DNA from: Azadirachta indica
Taxonomy: Eukaryota; Streptophyta; Magnoliopsida; Sapindales; Meliaceae
Direction of reading: 5' to 3'
DNA length: 64,000 nt
Assembly: GCA_022749755.1 (NCBI GenBank)
Contig: CM040452.1
Location: 3,056,350-3,120,349, forward strand
Of this stretch, positions 26,845 through 40,518 are shown piece after piece. A model generated the notes under the pieces. That model saw only the letters and a program-made list of their open reading frames with translations, was not told the DNA's origin and ran no database searches. Positions within the stretch are counted from its first letter, which is position 1. Each line of letters starts with the position of its first letter. The position numbers were made by a program, and so were the translations under genes.

Positions 26845-28356
26845 CTTTTGCAATAACCCTTTTAATACGACATTGTTTGTGTTTTAGTTCCTAGACTGTG
26901 AAAAACTTATCAGTCTTCTTAGTTTTATGGTCAACTTTCATAATCAATAGAGTTTTGTACATTTTCTCCAGTGTCTTGACATATGAGTATCAATATTGTC
27001 GACTAAAAACAAAGATTTAGATCTCTCCATATACCGTTATACTGTTCCTGGAATCATTTTCCTGATAAAGATAGACCACTTATTTATAATCATCAGAAGC
27101 CGGTTTTAATGTTTCTGTATTTTATCATGAGCATAACAACCAAATTTCTGTGGTGGAATCAGTCGTATTACCTTTAGCTTTTATGTAGCATATCTTGGAA
27201 TGATTCTTGGCATCTTCTATCTGCTTGACATTCCCCAGAAAATTGAAACATATGCAGGTGTCCTTTCCACCATCCTGAATCCAATTTTAAACTACATTAT
27301 TCATAAAATAATGATTATCTATTTAGTCCTCTGTTTTTGTGACTCATCTGGGTAGTTGTGGGATCATCAGCATCACTTCATTATTTTAGTTGTAAGAATA
27401 TATATGATTTTGCCTTGTTTTCTATATACATTCCCTTTCTTCATGCTGATTGCAGTTTGGTTTTCTTTCTGTCTTCAGTTTTATTAAGCTCTAGGTCAAT
27501 AAATTTGTCCCCCTTTTTTCCCCAAATATTACATTACAATTACAACTGATATTACAATATTTACCCTCAACTAGAGGGAGATTTGTCTACACTCTAATAC
27601 GGTAAAAAACCTCACAATATTATGAGATACCCCCTCCATCGCAGGTTTTGAACACACTTCCTCAACGGAGGTAATGTGTTCTTTTTACCATCCAGCCAAT
27701 AGATATGTTTACAAAAATTAGATTTAGGTATGTTTGTATCCATTGTACTTTTAATTAATTTTATAAGTACAACAATTAATGTGCTTCGCAAATGCTTATT
27801 TTTACCAAACAATAAATAGTTATTAACTATTCACCTATTTATATTAAACAGCTAATAATTTTATTTCATATAAATATCGATTAAAAATCATAACACCTAT
27901 TTGAATGACATCCTTGAGAATATACGATTTCCAGTATAATAGAATCTTTCCTCTGCAAATACGATCTTTAGTTAGATCTTACAAGACTAACAAGCATGTC
28001 ACAGAAAAATAATTAGAATATAACTTGAAATCAAGCATTTCTTTGAACACTTTTTTATCATCAGAAAATTTGTAAGCCGTGAACACAACAAACAAATTAC
28101 CAATGCTCAATTCTGGATTTACCCACATATTTTTTTCAATGAATTTTGTACCAAACACAATGTTTTCAATCTCAGACATACATGACAAATTATGTGGCAC
28201 AAAAATATGAAAATTTCGCTTTATCTAAAAGGTCTCTAATGCAAATTAACACATTCTAAGCTCAACTGCAGGCTAAGCTTACTAGCGTTTTTCTTTATCT
28301 CCACAACAGACCACAAGAGTACTTCCTGCTCAATCCATCAAGTCAGTCCTAAAGCA
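26845..28356. other. Spacer between the tandem SDR copies
   Basis: Contains the 3' UTR of the first SDR gene and the upstream region of the second. No further ORF is convincing. A SINE-like fragment lies at about 27530-27700 (listed separately). Confidence 0.5.
27530..27700 (-). mobile_element. tRNA-derived SINE-like element
   Basis: On the minus strand a polymerase III A-box-like motif (TGGCTGGATGGTA, plus coordinates 27686-27698) is followed after about 30 bases by a B-box-like motif (GTGTGTTCAAAACC, 27644-27657). Downstream the sequence becomes less structured and T/A-rich. Spacing and order are as in tRNA-derived plant SINEs. I could not delimit target-site duplications or the 3' tail. 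Confidence 0.5.
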
Positions 28357-30126
28357 ATGGGGATCACAGAAAGATATGCAGCTGAGCAAACCATTTTCTT
28401 TTTTTTTTTTTGTTTTGGGTCAGTGATTTGTTAACATCAACCTAAGAGTATGTTTGGAATTGAAGTGATAGAAGTTTTAAATGTCAAACATTAGTTAAAT
28501 ACATGGGTGAGTTCTATTAAAAATTGGTGCTATCAATCAATTTTTTTCAATTTTATTTTTAAAATTCAGTAGATTCAGCACTACGAAACCCAATAGAAAG
28601 AGAAATATTTTCACAAGTACAAGATCGCAATTGTCGAATAAGTTTGAGTATATTACTACTTGTTGCAGGTATGCAGTGGTTCCTGCTGCAAATAAAGGTA
28701 TTGGCCTTGAAATTGTGCAGCAGGTTACATCTCAAAAAGTGACAGTTGTATTAACAGCCAGAGATTTTAAAGAGAGGAAATGATGCAACTTCAAAGCTCC
28801 ATGAATTGGGTTTGAAAATTGTAGTTTTCCATCAGCTGGATATTCTTGATCCTGCTGGCATTGGGACTTTCACCAAATTCATCTAAAACAAGTTTGGAAG
28901 GCTTGACATGTTGGTATGTCATCTGGGTCCTGAAGTTAAAACTAATACCAATTAAGTAACTTTTGACAACTGATCTCTATTATTCATGTTTTCTATGCAG
29001 GTTACCAATGCTGGAGCTTCTTCAGTTACAATTGATGAGGATAGTCTAAAGGCATCAAGTATAGAGCCTAGTTCTTGGGTAAGTAAGAGGCTTGCAATAA
29101 GGCATGGCTATGGTGAAGCATGTTGTGTGGTGTAACTGTAACCGTGGATTGTGATTGATACAGCTACCGGGGAAGTTGGCCAAAATGGTTGAAGGTGTTA
29201 TTGAACAAACATATGAGAAAGCTGAAGAATGCTTCAATACTAATTATTATGGAGCCATAACGGTAACAGAAGCTCTTCTTCCACTGTTGCAATGTTCAGT
29301 TTTAGGATCAAGGATTGTGAATGTCTCCTCTCTCGGGGGAGAACTAAGAGTAAGCACTCAACACTCTTTTCTCCTCTCCTTTGCCCTGCTACCACCCAAC
29401 AATACCCATACAGTATGAGGGTATATTTACTATTAAGTATTGTAGCTTTTAATTCACAATCGGTATTAAATGGAACACTATTGGTAAAAACATATATCTG
29501 GGTGAATGATGAAATTAAATACCAAATAAAAGTCGATATAACCAAATATTTCAGTTGTTGCTTTCAAAATTAAGCCAAAGGACAACAGTCTCAATTGCTA
29601 CAGAGTTGAAAGTATAAAGCTTCAGCAGTAATGGGTCAAGTTGCAAGTTAAAAGAATAATATTACACATATTATTGCTTATAAACCAATAAAAGCACTAT
29701 TTTGTGCAGAGGATTCCAAGAGAGAGCAGAAGAAATGAATTTGAGGATTTAGAAACACTGACAGAAAAGAAACTGGATGGGATAGCAAGAACCTTTTTGC
29801 AAGAATTGAAGGAAAATGCAATAGAAGCAAATGGGTGGCCACAAATGATGCCTGCTTACAACATATCCAAGGCCATGCTCAATGCATATACCAGAATGCT
29901 TGCAAAGAAGTACCAATCTATGTGCATAAATTGTGTGCATCCTGGATTTGTAGCCACCGATCTGAATTGGCATAGAGGGCCAATGACAGTGGAAGAGGGG
30001 GCTGAAGGTCCAGTCATGTGTGCTCTTTTACCAGATGGAAGCCATGCTGGCTGCTATTTTGATCAGACAACTGTCTTGAGTTTTGAACATGACACAAGGA
30101 CCATCAACAATGCTGAAGGATGCTAA
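28357..30126 (+). pseudogene. Tandem SDR copy, decayed (neomenthol dehydrogenase-like)
   Basis: Second copy of the upstream SDR with the same exon plan: candidate exon 1 28357-28373 (MGITER), exon 2 28669-28913, exon 3 29001-29078, exon 4 29164-29349 and exon 5 29710-30126. Exons 3 and 4 have exactly the lengths of the intact copy (78 and 186 nt). Exon 2 is 245 instead of 244 nt: a +1 insertion near 28765-28775 produces a TGA at 28781. A second stop (TAA, 28884-28886) lies in the restored frame. The exon-1 donor reads ATATGC in place of GTATGC, and the TG of the cofactor motif TGxNKGIG is changed (VPAANKGIG). Exons 3-5 stay open with NVSSLGG and the catalytic YNISK, and the C-terminus is extended by 13 residues. 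Decay is concentrated at the 5' end, so a 5'-truncated transcript is conceivable, but it would lack the cofactor-binding part. Confidence 0.9.
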
Positions 30127-30290
30127 CACAATTTTTTCAAGCATGGACAAACACAACACTGAATAGAACTGAGTGCACTAACCACTTTATTAATCATTCT
30201 GCTCAACATTTTTCAAAATCCACATATCTACATGTGTACCTAGCAACGTCAATTCCTCATTTTCTTGTACGCAGGGAGCATAACTTCATT
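30127..30290. other. Short convergent intergenic space
   Basis: Only 164 bases separate the stop of the SDR pseudogene (+) from the stop of the homoserine dehydrogenase gene (-). The 3' UTRs of two transcripts would overlap here if both loci are expressed. Confidence 0.6.
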
Positions 30291-33200
30291 TCAAGGAAAT
30301 AAATCCTGAAGATCAAGGATGTCAGCAAGCACACCAGCTGCTGTTGTATCATTTCCAGCTCCAGCTCCTTGAATAACCAATGGGTGTTCACTGTAACACC
30401 GACTATATATTTCCAACTGCAAACACATAAGAAAAAAATGGTCAGTTTTTGACAAAACAGCTTAAGCAGGAGCCCGTCTTACCACAAATGAAGGAAATTG
30501 ATGGAATTCTTAACTGTTCATGAACATATTATACATGAACAACTTATGATGTCTGAAACAGTATGTTTCAAATGATAGCAACAGTTAAACATGCTTGGGA
30601 AATTTGCTAATTTACCAGATGCACTTCACAGAATGAAAGGGAATGAAATTACTTTTTCTATGCCATGGTTATACGAAGTGAGAGCAGTGGTTTCTGTCTC
30701 TCTATCTGACTATAAGGAAAATAGCAGTCAAGAGGTCAATACTTCAAATGGGCATTGCCATCATTTTATTAGTTTCTGCAAGGGAAGCATATACATCCAG
30801 TTTATTAGCTTCAATGAATGTCAAACTCCATCAATTAGTAGTCTATTTAGCTAGGTTTGCCAGATGGACCTGAATAAGCTTAGGTGTGTCAATGAAGAGA
30901 TCCTGTACTGCTTCTTAATTTCAAATGAGCTGAGGGAAAATTCTGGTTCTTTTTGTTCATGGGTATGCCTATCATTTGCCATAAATTGAAAATTGAATAC
31001 CTGCAATAGTGAACTTCCAGCTTATCTGTTGCTCTCATTCTGTCACTTCTCACAAATTGACCCTTTCATTAAAGCATTCTATACATTTAACTTGCTACTG
31101 ACCAAATTACTCAAAACTTTTCTCATCTGCCCTCAGACATTATCTCAAGTGGCAAAGGGTGGGATGTAGTTGGGGTAGGTAGTTTATATGTTTGATATCT
31201 ACAGGTGAAAAGAAAATTCTAAAAGAAAGGGTAAAACAAGAAAATTTATCCTCATTTCTTCCTTACTGCACTAGCTGCTCAATTGACTCTTTCACTATTT
31301 CTACACAAGAAGAAAGTCATTTCTTCATTTTTCATACAATTCTAGCACATATCCATTTTTACCAAGCATTTCCACCTTACACAATTCAATCTCTTTCAAA
31401 CGAAAAGAAGTCCTTACCACATTGTCACTTCCTCTCAGTCTACCCAAAGCTGAATTCTTTGGAAGTTCTTGAATGCCAACATCGCACCTGCCAACAAAGC
31501 AAAAAGTTAACATCATAGAAAGAATTTATTGGTAGACGATTTGACCAAAAAGCTTAAGCTATTCTGTTAAGGGTCCAACAATGATATTCGTAGCCATACG
31601 AAATTCTATCTTTTATCAATATGGAATACATTTACGCTGGCCCCTGTACAAGAAGGCCAAATACCTAAATGATTCTTAACCAAATGATTCTTGTGCAAGA
31701 CCCAAAATCTAAACCCAATGGACAAGAACTTGACTTGAACACATTGGATAAATCCAACTCAAAATGTTTGGAAGTGATTAAATCATTCCAACTAAATTAT
31801 AAGCAACCATGCCAGATACTGTATCTTACTAACTGAGATACAATAACAATTAGTGCAGAATAAAGACAAAGCCATTATTTTTTAGAAGAAATATGATAAA
31901 AAGCCAAGTCAAGACTCCTATGAACATATAAGGGTCAACTTTACCATATCTTATTAAATTCAAATTTAAACCAAAATAAATTTTTCTACCAGCTATTTAG
32001 GATCATAATGGTGATCAGGAATGCAAAATTACTTGCAATTGGTTTCTTCCGTATTGAATTATTGATCAACTATCTAAATTCTAGTCAGATCTCAAGCTTC
32101 TGACTAGAAAAGAAGTTATCAAAGAGACAGATTAAAACTAAGTGTTAACAACTCAAATGTATTACTGCTACTAGGATCATTTTTATAATTACTCCATTTT
32201 CAGATTTTAAAAATTTATATCAACTTCAAAATCCTTCAGAAAAGTCCAGCTATATTACAAACTAATGCTAAACAAACCGTTTTGCCACTAGAAACCAAAA
32301 ATTATTTCAACCTCCAGATCAAGGGGGAAGCTTGGCAGCAGATTGTGCAGTTGTATAATTCCAAGCTTAAGAGGATCTAACATGCAGGGCAGAAGCAGAA
32401 GAGTGAATTATTGTTAAGGTACCCACATTCAGCATCAGTGGAGAATGGTAAGATGTTCCCTAGTACCCAACCCACAAAATAAAAAAAATGCTGCCAATTT
32501 TTACGAATGCAGACCTCAGCATCTGCCATATAGATTATCTCTTCATAAGAAGGAAGAGTGCTCCAAATTAGGTGATAGTATCAATTATTCAGCCTAGGAG
32601 AGAGGTCTGCTGAGTAGAGAAACAACTGGCCCAAATTAAACATATACCAAGAGAGGAACAATTGCAGGTGTGCTTTGCTCAGTATAATGAGAGATGCCAA
32701 TAAATAAGGGTCATGAGCTGGAAGGCCCTGGGTTTAAAACTTTTTTTTCCTTTTTTTTTTTTTTCAAAGCAGGTTTTAAAACATACAGAGGCTAGAATCA
32801 AGCAAATTGTAGATAAGACAAAAAAAATGAACAGTATTATATTTTTAAACAAAGCCTTGAAAATTAAGCGTTAAGCAGGGCACCAACTTTCCTTCATCTT
32901 ACTTTCCTGGCAGCATTCTTTGTTGAAATAAACTAAAGACAACCCATAAACAAGACAAAATAAGAAGCCTTACTGATAAAGCAGCTAAACATAACTAGTT
33001 CTTTACTAGAATTAAGTAATCCAAACTCTAAGAAAACTTAGAACTCCATTTTAAATATTTGAATATACTATTCATTACATGCAAGCAAATTAATATAATA
33101 GGATCCATTCTTCTGTCTCTGTGATTATGATGGCTATAACACATGACAACACCAAAATCTTTCTGCGAAAGTCTTTCAAAGCATAGCATAGCCTATTTCA

Positions 33201-36200
33201 ATAAGCATAGAGCCAATTCTGAGTAAGATCACCACTAAGTTTAGTTCCCAACCTGATGGCAGGGGTATCTTTCCATGCTGGCCAAACAGCAACCAGTTTG
33301 TGATGCTTGCAGGGAATTTAGATCAAAACTTTTCTATGAAATTTGTTGAGAACCAAAGTTAAAAGAAACAAAAAAAAAGAAAAAAAAAATCAAAGCATGG
33401 TATTCTGAACAGAAAATAACTATTTACCTACTGAAGGAAAGCCTTCAGTTAGTAACTGAACAAATTTAGACTTCCATGCACACAAATTGGAAACTCCTAA
33501 CAAAAGCACTTGCGCAGTTTAATCCTATAGACTATCTATAAATTTAGTGTAACTGATATTGATAACAGCAAGTTGCATGCCATTAACAATCCTGACTTAA
33601 AGGCACATTAAGATGCTCGGGTACCTAAGCCGTAATCATATTATAGATTACAAATACCGCAAATTGAAGCAGGTTTTTCCCAGGGTAAGAATTAACTTCT
33701 CTGTATTGCAATGTTAATATCTAAAAAGCTACTTTAATACAGACGTAAGAAATAAAATATTTTCGCTGAATTAACATAAGATGCAGTGTTGAAAACTTAA
33801 GCACATGCACAACCTCTTACTAAACTGGGGTAAATAGTGGGGTTTGTGCTGTTAAACAACCTAACTCAGTATGACCGACAAAGGGATGTAGCAAACAGTC
33901 TTCAACAGCATAAACATGGACAGGTATTAACTCCAATACTTTATATTCGAAGTAAGAGTGTAAGAAAATCTTATGGCCTAAATATATAACATGAATAAAA
34001 TAAAAATGAAGACATAGTAAGCAGGGCCAGAGCCAAAAATGGATAACTTGGGGTAAGTGGGTTGCGGGCGGCCAAAATGTTTAACAAGTAAAGTTAGTCA
34101 GCTAATATTTTAAAAACGATTAATAAAATAAGGAGTAAATGGATAACTTTGCAAAGTACAAGGGCCAAACCATATATAAGTCTAAAAAATGGGTCTAAAA
34201 CATAAATATTATAATAAAAACTCAAAAAAATTGTGGGACCTGGGGGCCAGGGCCCCCTCAGGCCCTAACTATGCTCTGCCAATGATAATAAACAAGCTAG
34301 AAATGATAAATATTTGGGCAACATGACTGATACTGGAAGCACCATAGTTTGATTTTACATTCTCAGTTAACTTTGCCATCAGTAATGATTTTAGTATGAT
34401 TTCAAGACACTTACATGTTATTAACAAATGAAGGCGCATTTTCCATCTTTATGTGTCTCAAACACAGGTAGACACTAGATTCTATCTCCAGCACCTTAAC
34501 CCTTTGCCTTTTATCTCCCACTACCAATTCTCTAAATAAAATCATAAGGGTTGTAAAATCAGTCTATTCAAATGACCAAGCAATTCAATCATCCAACTTC
34601 AAACTTCAACTTTTTCTCTTTATTAAAATTATTAAATTAACTGAATATTGAACCTCAAATATCCAATCTAAATTGCGCAGACTTCTAAACAATGAATATA
34701 AGGAAACCAAATTATCGTACTTCATATTCATTAAAGAGACAAGAAAGTGATCAGACTCCCAACATATTGTACCTGAGCGTCTTATCTGTGAATTATTGCT
34801 AGATTAATTGTGCACTACATATTTATTGCTGAATATATGAGTGTCTTAGTGTGTAATATTTGTTGCTGAATATATGAGTGTCTTAGTGTGTATTTGATAA
34901 ATTTTGTAAAGAATGGTCTTAATACCTTGAGCCCTCAATTACACAGACATAACGGAGAACATTCCCATTCTGAGAAGCCTTTCTAACTCTCTCCTCAATA
35001 TCCTTATCAAGCAATGGAAGCCCATTGCTCATGAAGTCTTCCACAGACATTACACCAGGTCCCATTTCTTCAGGGTACAAACTCTGAATCTATGAAACAA
35101 AATATTAAAAAAAAAAATCAGAAGGACTAGGTCTAGGATAATTTTAAGATTTGTATGACCGTAAAGAACAAAAAGGTTGAACTAAGCCCATAATAAATCA
35201 TGGCATTCATTTGAAAAAATGAAAACAAATAAAAAACTAACTGCACCTACTTTGATGCTATCCATGTTGATTCGCCTTCCTAGAAGTCGAGAAAGGATCA
35301 AAGCCTGTTTCAACATCAATAAAAAACAAATAATGGGATGTAAATATAATGTATGACTTAACATTTAGACAAACTTATCCGTAATTGTATATTCTCACTA
35401 ACAAAACGAATCCCTTGACAACCCTTGCATTTAAAATCTCTTGGACAATGAAATGACTATCTAATTACATCAAAATGAGTCATGACAAAAAGAAGTTTGA
35501 CCAACTGCTAAATTTAACAAGCCTTGGCATAAATACAGTTATAGATGAAGGAAGAATCAACCAATTATTCAGGACATATCAGCTCATTTACAAAAGCCAA
35601 AAAAGTCTTTTAGAGGGTCAAAACACTGCACATCACAAAATGAATTTATGAATATTTGTGCATACTTTTAAAAAAAGAACAATAAAGAGATTATTCTGCT
35701 CATTACAATTTTGCAGGATCAAACGATCATCTAAAGCATGATTCATTCACAAGGACATACAAAGTTAATAACAGGGATCATTCACGTCTGACATAAGACA
35801 TGATCATAATGTACTAGCAATCCTAAGGTTCATCTGACAGACTGCAAACATTTTATATCTAATAACATCATAACTCAAAGGATGGGAGCCTAAAATAGCA
35901 TAAAAGCAACTAAAACACAATATTGGGAACGTAAAATATCCAGACCTTCCGAGCAACATCCATCCCACTGAGGTCATCGCGTGGATCTGCATTAAACCTT
36001 ATTAAAAAACCATACTAAAAGAACTCTAGTTATAATATTTAACAGTAACTAAAAACTGAAACATTAAATAAGATAACAATACTTTTCTAGTAAATGATAT
36101 CTGAGAAAAACTTATCACAACAATTTTTTTTTTTTTCTTTTCAAGCCAAGGCTTCCAGTGAGGAGCTTGTATATACTTGTGTTTTTAACTCTTTAAGGAC

Positions 36201-39200
36201 ACAAGAATTTGCATATTGAAAATTGCAACAAGACTTGGTACATTTATGAATAATAATTAAGTTAATACTCTTTGCAAATTACTCATTGACTTGAATTAGA
36301 ATAATTAAATCTCAATCTTATATCATAATTGGGCCCTTTAACATGACTGATATCAGTCCTTACAAAAAGCCTCAAATCTATATTATTTGGAAAATTAATA
36401 ATGAAAAGCCTGTACTTCACAAATTACAATCATGTGCAACAATAAAAGCATGATTGTATCAAAGTTCTTGCTTTAGTCTTATTTTTATCATGATTTCAAC
36501 TCCATAAATTTGGAGCCCCTCAGATATGATTAAAGATAACTGGGCTTTGTTCCAATGTTTTAATTACCTAGACCAAATCAAAGAAACCCCCTTTTTTTCA
36601 GTTTACGTTTCAAAAAACTAAATGCTTAATGCTCATAAGCTCAACCTTCTCCCTTAATATCTTTGAATATTTCCCTTAAGATGCATCTACCCTTTTCTCA
36701 ATGCTAAGTTAAACATATTTAAAATATCTAAATGATTGAAAATAAATTATATCTAAGTAATTTTTTTATCTGAATTCTCAATGAATCTAAAATCTAAATA
36801 AATCTTGTTTTGAAGATTACAATTGTGTCAAATATTTAGGAAGTCAAACCAATTGTTTTTCACCTATCATTGTTGGAAGAGTCAATAAAGATTTGGCATG
36901 GTAAAGATTAAACAATGACATACATTGGTTATTCTTATCCTTTAGGCTGTGGGCATCTATTGGACAAATGGAATTCTTTCACAAGCTTTTGTATTTTCTT
37001 ATCTTCAAACAAACATTTTATTAGAGTAAAAAACATTGAAGAAGACAGTAAAAAGTCAGCTATTGCATCATATTGACACTATTTGATATATGTATGACTA
37101 TTTGGGGAAGTGATACTATAGCAAGAAAACAAAATCTACCATAAACTAAAATAGTGTGAATTTAATCTTTTTGAAATTTTTACCATATGATTTCTGTTAT
37201 TAAGAGTGCAAAGCATTTATTTACAAATTTCTATACCTTCATCCACATAATCAGAAAAGGCAACAGAATAAGCTCATCCAAAATTATGATTTACAGCAAA
37301 TACATAAATTTAAAATTAAATTAAACCTGGTTCAGTATATCCCAGACTTTTAGCAGCTTTAACAACTTGACTTAATGGTTCCCCATCTTCAAGCTCGCTC
37401 ATTACATACCCCAGTGTACCTATTACAAACATGTAATGCAAATGGCTAATATTCATATATGAATGACGGCTACACCAAAAAGCAAGCAAGCCACAGGAAA
37501 AGCATGAAACAAGTATGTGAAGGTAGAATGAATATCTCAACAGAACGAATACCACTCAGACTTCCCACAACACGACAGACAGGGTCTCCTGATAAAAGAA
37601 TGCGATTTAAGGATGCTATAACAGGAAGGCCAGCACCAACCTATCAAGAGACAAACATCAAATCACTAGAAAATAATTACGACACTTCATCAATCATGTC
37701 CATGTACTAAATGAGCCAAAAAATAATAAAATTCTCAGCTAAGAGTACAACAATAAATTTATTTCACTGCCAGAAAAAGAAATTACAGTTCAGACTGCAA
37801 ACTCTGCAATGAAAATCTCAAAAATTATAAGAAAGAGGGGAAGAGAGACAGAGAGAGAGAGAGAGAGAGTAGATAAGGACCGAAAGCTTTAGGTCCTAAA
37901 AAATCTTATATGCTCAACGGACTAACATCAGATGCGGAAACATGGAAGTACTCATCCTTGGTAGCTGATAAATTTTATAAATTCTAAAAAAATATCCAAT
38001 GAATTACAGGAATCAGTAGGTGAGAACCCAATTCTCTAGACTTAAAACAAGATATATATTTCTTATCTTCCTATGGGAGCCTTATGATGCTTTTGCTATC
38101 CAGAGAACTCTTCATGACACTGTCCCTTGACTACATAATGATTCTGTTTTGTTCTCTTTAAAAGCTCAGGTCCAACTCTCTTAATCTCTTAATTTCTTGC
38201 TAAAAATTAGTCCCAAAATTTATCACAGATATGTAATTCTGTCACAGAACCACACATTTCACAAGCTTCAAAGTATAGGGAACTAAATTGCAATTCATAA
38301 CTCCAGGCATTACCTAATATAAAAATGGATCTTGCTTTGAGCAATGAGTACATAGATAGCATTAACATAGTTTCAGAATTGATTATATTCATCCCTTCAC
38401 TCAATCTTATATGTTGTAGCTCAGTCACATCTGTTTACTCAGTTTCAACCGGCATTCCTTTTAAAAAACTTCCATGAGTACCAATATTAGCACCATCAAG
38501 AAAAAACTTGACTTACAGTTGACTCATGTCGAATACGACGTGGATGTGAGACCAATTTGTCATAATCCTCCTACATGACACAGCAGCATAATAAGATTTT
38601 ACAGATATTTGACACACAATAGCAACAACTTGTTAAACATGAATAGTGAACAAAGCAATATGGCAAACGGAGAGACAGCAAATAAGAAAGATTTTCCCCT
38701 AAAAGAAGTATAATATACGCTCTTCTGATTCCATTTAGCGTACGCAGTGAGTGATTTAAAAAGTACAAAAAATATCAAATAATGTTCCTTAGAAAAATGC
38801 AAAAACATTAAAGCGACATTTAATAGCTGCAAGGAAACTTCTCGTTTCATTTGAAAATTTTATAACATTTAACACTAAGAATAAGTCATCTAAAATGGTA
38901 AGATGAAATTTATGGCATGGTATTATTTGATGTCCACAAGATATGCAACCATTTCAAGTCTGTCCAATCAAGTCTAGCGATGGTTAATCACAATGTGTCT
39001 ACTCATGTCAATGAAATTACACCTAAAAATGATATCCAGAAACCAAAAAGAGAATGATGCAATCATATGATGATCATACATGCATAAATGTGTCCAATTA
39101 CAACCAAAGAGCAATGCCTTCTAAAGTTATTACCATCGAAGACGTAAGAGGCTTCTTATTTGCCAAGACAATGCAACAACCCAAATCAACCACACTAGTT

Positions 39201-40518
39201 AATACTCCAACAGTCTCAGAACTGGCTGAGCAATCAACAATTACCAAACCTGTTACAAGGTTAAACACAAAATCAGGCTTCAAATAATGTTAAATGAAGG
39301 AAATAACTGGTAAGATGAAAATTTAAACACATATAAACTAGGGGTGGCAATTTGGGTCACAACACAATTATTCAACTCGAATTCAATGCAAAACGGGTTT
39401 GGGTTTGAAAAAATTTACATGAATATAATCATATCATATTCATATTTCATCTTCTTAACCTGTTTTTTCATTTAAAACACATTTACAATCCATTTAGAAT
39501 TATTATTAATTTTTATTGTATTTGTAAAACATTTAAAATGAAGAAAAAAAATGTTTATATTACCCTGCCCAAATGCAATGTCTAAACAAACTCAATATAT
39601 AAATGTAAGAAAAATACTAAAAACACGAAAAATAAAAATTAAAAGTCCTAATTTTATTTAATCATGTCTGAACGAGAATAATTGGTCAAAAAAAATCATC
39701 ATGTCTAAACAAATTGTATCATGATACAATATGATTCGTTTATATAGAATTAATATACAGGTTGTATCTCTATTAGAATTTTTGACACGATTACTGGATT
39801 CCTATTGGCTGAAAATTTTGTTATACCTACTAATGACATGACACGAGTACCATTCCTTTACATATATTGCCACCCCTAATATAAACACAAGTAACATGAT
39901 AAATGCCACAAACCTGTTGAGTTACCCAGAACAGATGCAATTTCCATAAGTTTTCCCCTCAGCTCTGAATACAAAAACACTTGGCATTCACCTTCATTAA
40001 AGAAATAACGGCAACCCAAAAGAAAAACATAAGAAATAAACAAAATAGTAGTATATCCTCATCAACAAAACAGCCATATTCAGAAAAATTACCAAAACCA
40101 CCAAGTGTTGAGAGAGAAGAACTTTCCGACTTGACCCGGCAAATTTCCGATAAGGAGTGATCATTTAACTCCCTTGCCGATACATCCGACGTAGCAACCA
40201 ATGATTTACTGTCGCATACTCCCACCACTCGCAAATGGACTCCCTGTAAACCGACGCTAGTAAAATTGCTAGTTCATCTCCTTTCAAACGAAATTTGATT
40301 ATTAAAGCAAGACTAATCATTAGACGATGAATCTCCGCACGAAATTATCGTACAGAAATATCATAAGAAATCAAAAACGATTCATTTTCTGGGAAATTAG
40401 AAAAGAAATGTACCAGTTTGGCGTGAAGAGATCGGCAGGAGACAATGTGCTGGAGGAGCTGGCGTCCAACGCCTCCACAGCCCATCAGAATCAGAGGGAT
40501 AATCTTCGCCGTTGCCAT
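30291..40518 (-). CDS. Monofunctional homoserine dehydrogenase (At5g21060-like)
   Basis: Predicted NAD(P)-dependent oxidoreductase interconverting aspartate semialdehyde and homoserine in the aspartate family pathway. It is distinct from the bifunctional aspartate kinase-homoserine dehydrogenase because no kinase part is present. Twelve exons: 40518-40414, 40243-40093, 39964-39914, 39249-39134, 38570-38517, 37640-37553, 37419-37327, 35986-35946, 35304-35251, 35089-34926, 31487-31418 and 30416-30291. All introns are GT-AG and the sum of 1113 nt encodes 370 residues, close to the family. Motifs: dinucleotide-binding LMGCGGVG (about 9-16), [19 protein letters not shown], and the active-site block [19 protein letters not shown]. 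In that block the E, the D after SGM and the K correspond to the catalytic E, D and K of yeast Hom6. The C-terminal [18 protein letters not shown] is canonical. The intron between exons 10 and 11 is 3.4 kb. The frame stays open 60 codons upstream of the chosen ATG. Confidence 0.92.
32680..32770 (+). mobile_element. Possible SINE remnant in an HSD intron
   Basis: The segment GAGCTGGAAGGCCCTGGGTTTAAAAC resembles the B-box part of tRNA-derived SINEs (GGGTTTAAAAC versus GGTTCAAATCC) and is followed by long T runs (32743-32765). No clear A box. Weak support. Confidence 0.25.
34020..34285. mobile_element. Possible transposable element remnant in an HSD intron
   Basis: This piece begins with GCAGGGCCAGAGCC and ends with a GC-rich block (GGGGGCCAGGGCCCCCTCAG) and TATGCTCTGCC, bounding AT-rich sequence. 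The GC-rich ends in opposite orientation (GGCAGAGC on the minus strand against GCAGGGCCAGAGC) recall a common plant non-autonomous DNA element. The family is uncertain. Confidence 0.3.
34822..34895. repeat. Tandem duplication of about 37 bp
   Basis: TTGCTGAATATATGAGTGTC followed by TTAGTGTGT occurs at 34826 and again at 34863, nearly perfect. It lies in the large HSD intron, about 30 bases downstream of an exon border on the plus strand. Confidence 0.85.
37850..37869. repeat. (GA)n microsatellite
   Basis: Ten uninterrupted GA units within a longer GA-rich stretch (37836-37869) inside an HSD intron. Confidence 0.9.

Noticed and set aside
28357..28380. AT-AC (U12-type) intron in the SDR pseudogene
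   Set aside because: The donor starts ATATGC, not ATATCC, and the intron ends in CAG. A mutated GT donor is simpler given the other lesions.
35804..35992. Independent small gene at 35.8-36.0 kb (minus)
   Set aside because: It overlaps the 41-nt HSD exon in a wrong frame and reads into intron.
37837..37870. CRISPR-like or other functional array
   Set aside because: Plain dinucleotide microsatellite. No spaced direct repeats of CRISPR type exist anywhere in this eukaryotic window.
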